Source: Methanoculleus sp. (GTDB taxonomy: Archaea; Halobacteriota; Methanomicrobia; Methanomicrobiales; Methanoculleaceae). From it: a DNA stretch of 64,000 nucleotides. Location: contig JAHDQM010000012.1 in assembly GCA_018433835.1 (NCBI GenBank), forward strand, positions 1 to 64,000, in the 5' to 3' direction. Of this stretch, positions 61,855 through 64,000 are shown piece by piece (the stretch's first letter is position 1; each line of letters starts with the position of its first letter). A model generated the notes under the pieces. It was not told the origin of the DNA, ran no database searches, and saw only the letters and a list, made by a program, of their open reading frames with translations. The translations under genes were made by a program, and so were the position numbers.

Positions 61855-62529
61855 ATGCACGGGCGCCATATCCTGCTCCTGATCCTTCTCGTGGCGGCCG
61901 CCGTCGCCGGAGGCTGCACCGCCACCGGGGATGCCGGGAATGCACAACCGGTCTCCCCCACCCCGACACCGGCGCCGACGGATGTGCAGGCGGTAGGGGC
62001 GGGCCTGCCGGCCCCCACACCAGCCGGACCCGTCCGGGGGGATAAGATGCCGCTGAGCGTGGGGTTCGTCGACCCGCAGACCTACCACATCGCGACCCCG
62101 ACGCCCACAACAACGATGATGAAACCGCCCGAGGACGTCCAGGTCTCCGGGAAGATGGTGGATTACGCGGTGATGACCTGCGACTACCCTCCCCGTGTTC
62201 TTGCCACCGAGGTCTACCACATCCCTTACCCATACTGGGACCTGAACGTGAGCGTAACACCGATGAACGAATATCCCTGGCTCGCGATCGAGGTTCGCGA
62301 CCCCGCGGACCCGAACCGGGTCGTGAAGGAGGTCCGGTATTCCCGAGGGGACATACTGTATGCCGGAAATGAGACTACGGAAAATAGGTCCGTGGAAAAC
62401 AGTTCGATAGAAAAGACGGAGACGTTCGTCATCCGGGACGGGTACGGCGACTTCTACTTCGTCATTCGCTCGGAGTCGCTGAAGTCGTTCGCCATCACCA
62501 TCAAGGTCCCGGAGAAGTATCTCGTCTAG
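61855..62529 (+). CDS. Lipoprotein with Pro/Thr stalk and beta domain
   Basis: 224 aa: signal peptide and lipobox AGGC (about residue 21), stalk SPTPTPAPTD and a TPTPTTTMM repeat, then a beta-rich domain including DLNVSVTPMNEYPWLAIEVRDPAD and ENSSIEKTETFVIRDGYGDFYF. Surface function unknown; two Asn-x-Ser/Thr sites may be glycosylated. Confidence 0.78.
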   Translation: MHGRHILLLILLVAAAVAGGCTATGDAGNAQPVSPTPTPAPTDVQAVGAGLPAPTPAGPVRGDKMPLSVGFVDPQTYHIATPTPTTTMMKPPEDVQVSGKMVDYAVMTCDYPPRVLATEVYHIPYPYWDLNVSVTPMNEYPWLAIEVRDPADPNRVVKEVRYSRGDILYAGNETTENRSVENSSIEKTETFVIRDGYGDFYFVIRSESLKSFAITIKVPEKYLV

Positions 62530-62573
62530 TACATAGATTCCAAAGTATCAGACCTTATTGAAGCACTGTGCCG

Positions 62574-62610
62574 GTCCAACTGTCCCCGGAGCTCGCCCCG
62601 GACAGTGGAC
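62574..62610 (+). terminator. Hairpin downstream of the lipoprotein gene
   Basis: GTCCAACTGTCC (62574-62585) pairs with GGACAGTGGAC (62600-62610), an 11-bp stem with one bulge, 45 bases after the stop. No T-run follows, so intrinsic termination is uncertain. The rest of 62530-62849 holds no supported gene. Confidence 0.45.
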
Positions 62611-62849
62611 TGTGGTGGCCTGCGCACCTTCGGTGCTCGAACTCCCGCCGTGCCGCCGGTCGTTTATCGCCATTGGGGGTGGGGCTGACGGGGAGTGCGA
62701 TGCTCCGGCCCTATGGCCCGTCGCACCCCACACCCGAGGGCGGGGGCAGTGCGTGGCGATAGTCACGGGGAATCTGTGTCCGGGCGTGGCCTTGGAAACC
62801 AGATCGGCACTCCTCTCTTTTATTGCATTGTTTATTCGGAATCGATGCA

Positions 62850-63452
62850 CTAGGCGGGAGGAGCCCATCCTCCCTCTTCCGCGATCCGGAGTTCCCGGTC
62901 GTAGTCCTCAATCGCGGCAGTATACTCTTTCCATGCCTGATCCGCTCTCGCGAGATTCTCTTTCGCCGCGGTATAGGCCTCGGCGTCGTAAGCGGCCGCA
63001 GCCGACGACCAGAGCGAGAACGCGCGGTTCAGGTTGTCGAGCGCCCTGATATAGGCAGACTGCGCTCCCGCATACGCTTCCGGGACCCTGTCGGCCCCGA
63101 CGATCTGCCGGTGGTAGGCCGTGACCCTCATGCCGTAGTCGGCGACGGCCGCAAACTCCCGCATGTAGGCGTCGCATTCGGCGACCGAGAGGTCATCCGA
63201 AGAAGAGCGCATAAGAGAGGAGACCTTACCGGAGACCAGGGAGAGGTCGGCCTCCGATGCCGCCACATGGCTGCCGAACGTCGCAACCTGCCGGTCTCCG
63301 GTGTAGTCGAGGAGGAGCATCCCCCCGACCAGGGCGATCAGCACCACGAAAACCGCCGTCCCGGCGGCAGTAAGCGCCTGTTTCCGCGTAACGGTGATCT
63401 TCGGGAGTTTGGGCTTTTCGAATTTCGGAACCTTCAGGTCCATGGGCCTCAC
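62850..63452 (-). CDS. Membrane-anchored helical hypothetical protein
   Basis: 200 aa: a Lys/Pro-rich cytoplasmic start (PKFEKPKLPKITVTRKQ), one transmembrane helix (about 28-50), then a long helical extracytoplasmic domain with coiled-coil-like repeats (YIRALDNLNRAFSLWSSAAAAYDAE). GTG 63452 overlaps the preceding stop (GTGA); ATG 63443 is an alternative. Linked by overlap to the transglutaminase-like gene. Confidence 0.78.
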   Translation of the reverse strand: MRPMDLKVPKFEKPKLPKITVTRKQALTAAGTAVFVVLIALVGGMLLLDYTGDRQVATFGSHVAASEADLSLVSGKVSSLMRSSSDDLSVAECDAYMREFAAVADYGMRVTAYHRQIVGADRVPEAYAGAQSAYIRALDNLNRAFSLWSSAAAAYDAEAYTAAKENLARADQAWKEYTAAIEDYDRELRIAEEGGWAPPA

Positions 63453-64000
63453 GCTCCCCCCGCCGGCAACCGGGCCGGGCGGATGCGGTATTCATTCGGC
63501 GTGGGGATATAACGGAGAGGGATGATCTCCGGTGTCCCCGACGTCACGCCCGGGATACCCGTGCCTCCGGCATCTCCAATGGGGAACGGTTTTCCCACAA
63601 ACGTCGAGTTTCCCGTGGGTATCGTTGTGTAGTTCGTCCCCTCGATGTAGTAGTAATGCTTTCCCTCGTACGCGAAGTACTTCGGCGTGTATCTCGCGTA
63701 GTAGGGGTTGAACTCATTCATCCGGATGCCGAGGGCCATGTGCTCCGGGTACCTGAACAGCACCGTGTCGTAACCGAGAGCATCGAGGAGCCCCGCCATC
63801 AGGATAGCCGCATCCTCGCAGTCCCCCCTCCCGTCGACGAGCATCTCGACGGGGGATTTGGAGTACCCGGCTTCCACGCCCTGGCGCACGGCGTAGCGGG
63901 GGATGGCCCCTTCGATGTAGGAGCCCGTGCTGTTGTCAGGTTCATACGGGATCTGCTGGACGAAGAAGACGAGGTTCATCAGCCGGAAGTAATCCTCCTC
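63449..64000 (-). CDS. Transglutaminase-like protein, 5' end beyond the window
   Basis: The frame stays open to the right edge (EEDYFRL precedes the visible ATG), so the true start is outside. GRGDCEDAAILMAGLLDALGYD and PEHMALGI supply the Cys and His of a transglutaminase-like fold, and the acidic partner is probably further on. VFFVQQIPYEPD is the usual block before the catalytic Cys. The tail ends PARLPAGGA. Relatives are often exported proteases or crosslinkers. The helical gene follows with overlap. Confidence 0.85.
   Translation of the reverse strand, partial: EEDYFRLMNLVFFVQQIPYEPDNSTGSYIEGAIPRYAVRQGVEAGYSKSPVEMLVDGRGDCEDAAILMAGLLDALGYDTVLFRYPEHMALGIRMNEFNPYYARYTPKYFAYEGKHYYYIEGTNYTTIPTGNSTFVGKPFPIGDAGGTGIPGVTSGTPEIIPLRYIPTPNEYRIRPARLPAGGA

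Noticed and set aside
1..64000. CRISPR array, insertion sequence or prophage
   Set aside because: No regular spaced repeats, transposase, integrase or phage structural genes were seen on either strand.

Overview
The window looks like chromosome from a GC-rich archaeon. The best fit is a hydrogenotrophic methanogen of the Methanomicrobiales, Methanoculleus-like; this is inferred from gene content, with no database search. The evidence is an archaeal 7S SRP RNA, an archaeal elongator tRNA-Met, archaeal EF-1beta, a MfnE-type kinase (methanofuran synthesis), coenzyme F390 synthetase, DUF3821 surface proteins, and TATA-type promoters, several of them leaderless. There is no insertion sequence, prophage or CRISPR array. 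Decay is limited to a UbiA gene with one homopolymer frameshift, a cardiolipin synthase gene with two compensating frameshifts, an NCS1 permease remnant with an internal deletion, and an N-terminally short ThiC.

Layout. 0-6.7 kb: rubredoxin, UbiA, a PQQ-type sugar dehydrogenase, a YYY-motif membrane protein, the ThiC fragment and a CxxC-x17-CxxC zinc protein. 6.8-9.5 kb: a minus-strand cluster of two MinD-like ATPases with inserted ferredoxin domains, two NifX-like proteins and a ferredoxin. 9.7-14.6 kb: Lon-type protease, cysteine desulfurase and phosphohexomutase. 14.6-15.5 kb: tRNA-Met, then DUF134 and DUF5320 genes. Promoter regions of the NifX genes and of the DUF5320/DUF134 pair share a CATATG-centred element. 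15.6-32 kb: mostly membrane proteins (SulP, two AI-2E-family proteins, DUF1269, BASS symporter, TMEM175-like channel, a molybdopterin oxidoreductase with a two-His membrane partner, and a pentameric ligand-gated channel with an added N-terminal domain). 32.9-37.5 kb: SRP RNA, malate/lactate dehydrogenase, EF-1beta with a zinc microprotein, MfnE-like kinase, an exported phospholipase D protein and an HTH pair. 37.6-46 kb: the NCS1 remnant, a redox group (MBL protein, glutaredoxin, ferredoxin-disulfide reductase fused to rubredoxin), surface proteins, F390 synthetase and a DASS transporter. 46-55 kb: HEAT+STAS pair, repeat lipoprotein, LemA+DUF2207, an HTH-PAS regulator, and a bacterial-style STAS / SpoIIE phosphatase / RsbW kinase module. 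54.8-64 kb: TudS-NDT fusion, Tsr3, an unknown 614-aa protein next to LarC, DUF72, a soluble Cache protein, a methyltransferase, a lipoprotein, and a transglutaminase gene running off the edge.

How the parts may work together (inference). The 6.8-9.5 kb cluster, the desulfurase and the DUF134/DUF5320 pair form a candidate Fe-S or Fe-Mo cluster-handling regulon, with DUF134 as candidate DNA-binding protein. The STAS/SpoIIE/RsbW set is a complete partner-switching circuit in a lineage without sigma factors, so its output is unknown. The glutaredoxin and FTR-rubredoxin fusion look like one thiol-redox relay. The channel fusion at 29.9-31.8 kb is the most distinctive single protein.
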